Assembly (NCBI GenBank): GCA_003476595.1
Contig: DMTU01000343.1
Span: 7,284 to 14,642, forward strand
Direction of reading: 5' to 3'
Source: Acidimicrobiaceae bacterium
GTDB lineage: Bacteria > Actinomycetota > Acidimicrobiia > Acidimicrobiales > Salinilacustritrichaceae
Length of the DNA stretch: 7,359 nucleotides
The notes under the pieces are model-generated. The model did not search any database and was not told where the DNA came from. It saw only the letters and a list, made by a program, of their open reading frames with translations. Within the stretch, counting starts at the first letter, position 1. Each line of letters opens with the position of its first letter. Shown one piece after another: positions 6,217-7,359 of this stretch. Made by a program: the position numbers and the translations under genes.

Positions 6217-6225
6217 ACCAGCCAC

Positions 6226-7359
6226 ATGACCACGATGACCAAGGCCTACGCGATCACCGCTGAGGCCGTCGCTGCCGAGACGGAGGCGAACGGTGGTGAC
6301 ATCGCCGCCATCGATGTCTCCAAGGTGGTCCAGCTCGACGACCTCGAGCTGCGCGATCTCGGTCCGCGAGACGTGAAGCTGAAGATCCTGGCCGTGTCGG
6401 CCGAGCACAACATCGACCACGCCGCCACCGCCGACACCATCAACATCGCCGAAGCCCGGGGCGGCAAGATCTACCCCGGCAACTCGGCCGTCGGCGAGGT
6501 CATCGAGGTCGGCGCCGAGGTGACGGCCTTCACCGCGGGCGACGTCGTCATCACCCACTGCAACGGGGACCCCGATCGCTTCGGCTTCCCCCTGCGCATC
6601 TGGGCCTACGACATGCCCGACTCCATCGGCTGGTACTCGAAGGAGGCCGTCGTCGAGGACTGGCAGATCATCAAGGCCCCGCTCGACTCCGGGCTGAACC
6701 TGTGGGAGATCGCCGCCCTGCCGCTGCGGGCACCGACCGCCTACCACCTGTGGCGCCGCGCCCTGGGCATCTACCGGGTCAAGGTCCCCTACGAGCGCCA
6801 GGCCCGCCTCAACGTGCTCAGCTTCGGCGGCGGCGTGGGCGAGCTGTTCCTGATGCTGGCCAAGGCCGAGGGCCACAACGCCTTCTTCTGCGCCGGGTCC
6901 AAGGAGCGCCGTGACGCCCTCGAGAAGCACGGCATCGTCGGCATCGACCAGAAGCAGTTCAACCGATTCGCCTCCTCGGATGACGTGAAGGCGTTCAACA
7001 AGCACGTGAAGGGGCTGACCGACGGCGTCGGCATGCACCTGGTGTGCGACATGCTGCGCGGCCCGGTCTTCGAGGCCGGCCTCGCCGTCCAGGCCCGTCT
7101 CGGCGTGAACGTCAGCGCCGGGTGGCAGCTCTCCCAGGTCGTCTCCTACAACTCCACGGTGCAGTCGGTGAAGCAGGTCACCATCGACCACACCCACTAC
7201 GAGACGCCCGAGGGGTGCGAGGCCGCCACCGAGCTGTACGGCTCGGTCTTCAAGCCCACGATCCACGACGAGATCTACTCCTTCGAGGACCTGCCCCGGT
7301 GCTTCCAGGAGATGCACGAGAACACCCAGACCGGCATCCCGATCATCCGCGTCGCCGAT
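6226..7359 (+). CDS. MDR-superfamily dehydrogenase, crotonyl-CoA carboxylase/reductase-like (3' end cut off)
   Basis: The frame is open from ATG 6226 to the right edge (378 residues, no stop) and is probably nearly complete. A GroES-like domain is marked by SAVGEVIEVGAEVTAFTAGDVVITHC (about residues 94-119). A Rossmann nucleotide-binding domain follows, with LSFGGGVGELFLMLAKAEGH (about 206-225) as the glycine-rich loop. Features shared with crotonyl-CoA carboxylase/reductase or acrylyl-CoA reductase are HC after the GDVV segment, LRIWAYD (compare RIWGYE), APTAYHLW (compare GATAYR), and EMHENTQTG near the end (compare MHENKH). The usual GHE and early Cys ligands of the catalytic zinc are absent (HNIDHA and GNSAVGE instead), as expected for zinc-independent enoyl reductases. 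I infer NADPH-linked reduction, perhaps reductive carboxylation, of a short enoyl-CoA. The full CCR is usually longer (about 430-450 residues), and I cannot confirm its CO2-binding residues, so a quinone-oxidoreductase-like enzyme with another substrate remains possible. The adjacent epimerase supports acyl-CoA metabolism. Confidence 0.75.
   Translation, partial: MTTMTKAYAITAEAVAAETEANGGDIAAIDVSKVVQLDDLELRDLGPRDVKLKILAVSAEHNIDHAATADTINIAEARGGKIYPGNSAVGEVIEVGAEVTAFTAGDVVITHCNGDPDRFGFPLRIWAYDMPDSIGWYSKEAVVEDWQIIKAPLDSGLNLWEIAALPLRAPTAYHLWRRALGIYRVKVPYERQARLNVLSFGGGVGELFLMLAKAEGHNAFFCAGSKERRDALEKHGIVGIDQKQFNRFASSDDVKAFNKHVKGLTDGVGMHLVCDMLRGPVFEAGLAVQARLGVNVSAGWQLSQVVSYNSTVQSVKQVTIDHTHYETPEGCEAATELYGSVFKPTIHDEIYSFEDLPRCFQEMHENTQTGIPIIRVAD

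Noticed and set aside
6123..6242. A longer N-terminus for methylmalonyl-CoA epimerase starting at 6242
   Set aside because: It would overlap the dehydrogenase start and add 40 unrelated residues to a protein that is already of normal family length.
6019..7317. A 432-codon minus-strand open frame opposite the dehydrogenase
   Set aside because: It is antisense to a gene with clear MDR motifs, rich in Gly, Val, Asp and Leu, with no domain signature.

Overview
The window is GC-rich DNA (by eye near 70% G+C, with G or C in nearly every third codon position), densely packed with genes on both strands. Codon use, a stand-alone 5'-3' exonuclease, a membrane-anchored DUF305 protein, methylmalonyl-CoA epimerase and a crotonyl-CoA reductase-like dehydrogenase together suggest a high-GC actinobacterium. 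The class Acidimicrobiia is my best guess, but it is an inference and not shown by any marker gene.

Layout from left to right: (1) the 3' end of an unidentified plus-strand gene; (2) a minus-strand 5'-3' exonuclease/flap endonuclease (154-1017), divergent across 88 bp from (3) a plus-strand three-helix membrane protein with a C-terminal DUF305 domain (1106-1690); (4) a minus-strand pair, a PhzF-family isomerase (2676-3596) followed 9 nt later by a two-pore-type potassium-channel-like protein (1692-2666); (5) a plus-strand membrane-bound PAS-GGDEF-EAL protein (3712-5718), divergent from the PhzF gene across 115 bp; (6) a minus-strand methylmalonyl-CoA epimerase (5715-6122), whose stop codon overlaps that of the EAL gene inside one CTAG; (7) a plus-strand MDR-superfamily dehydrogenase resembling crotonyl-CoA carboxylase/reductase (6226 to beyond the right edge), divergent from the epimerase across 103 bp.

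Functional links: the last two genes share a divergent promoter region and plausibly both act on short-chain acyl-CoA (propionate/methylmalonyl-CoA or ethylmalonyl-CoA metabolism). The EAL protein has every expected catalytic residue of a c-di-GMP phosphodiesterase, but its cyclase motif is degenerate (GADEI), so it probably degrades rather than makes c-di-GMP. The PhzF/channel pair looks co-transcribed, with no obvious biochemical link. No stretch longer than about 115 bp lacks a gene. I saw no tRNA, rRNA, CRISPR array, transposon, attachment site or clear intrinsic terminator. The window reads as ordinary chromosomal core or housekeeping DNA. I found no convincing new multi-gene system; the most interesting points are the degenerate GGDEF, the unusual channel filter (TLGNGD), the CCR-like dehydrogenase without classic catalytic-zinc residues, and repeat or palindrome patterns in two divergent promoter regions.
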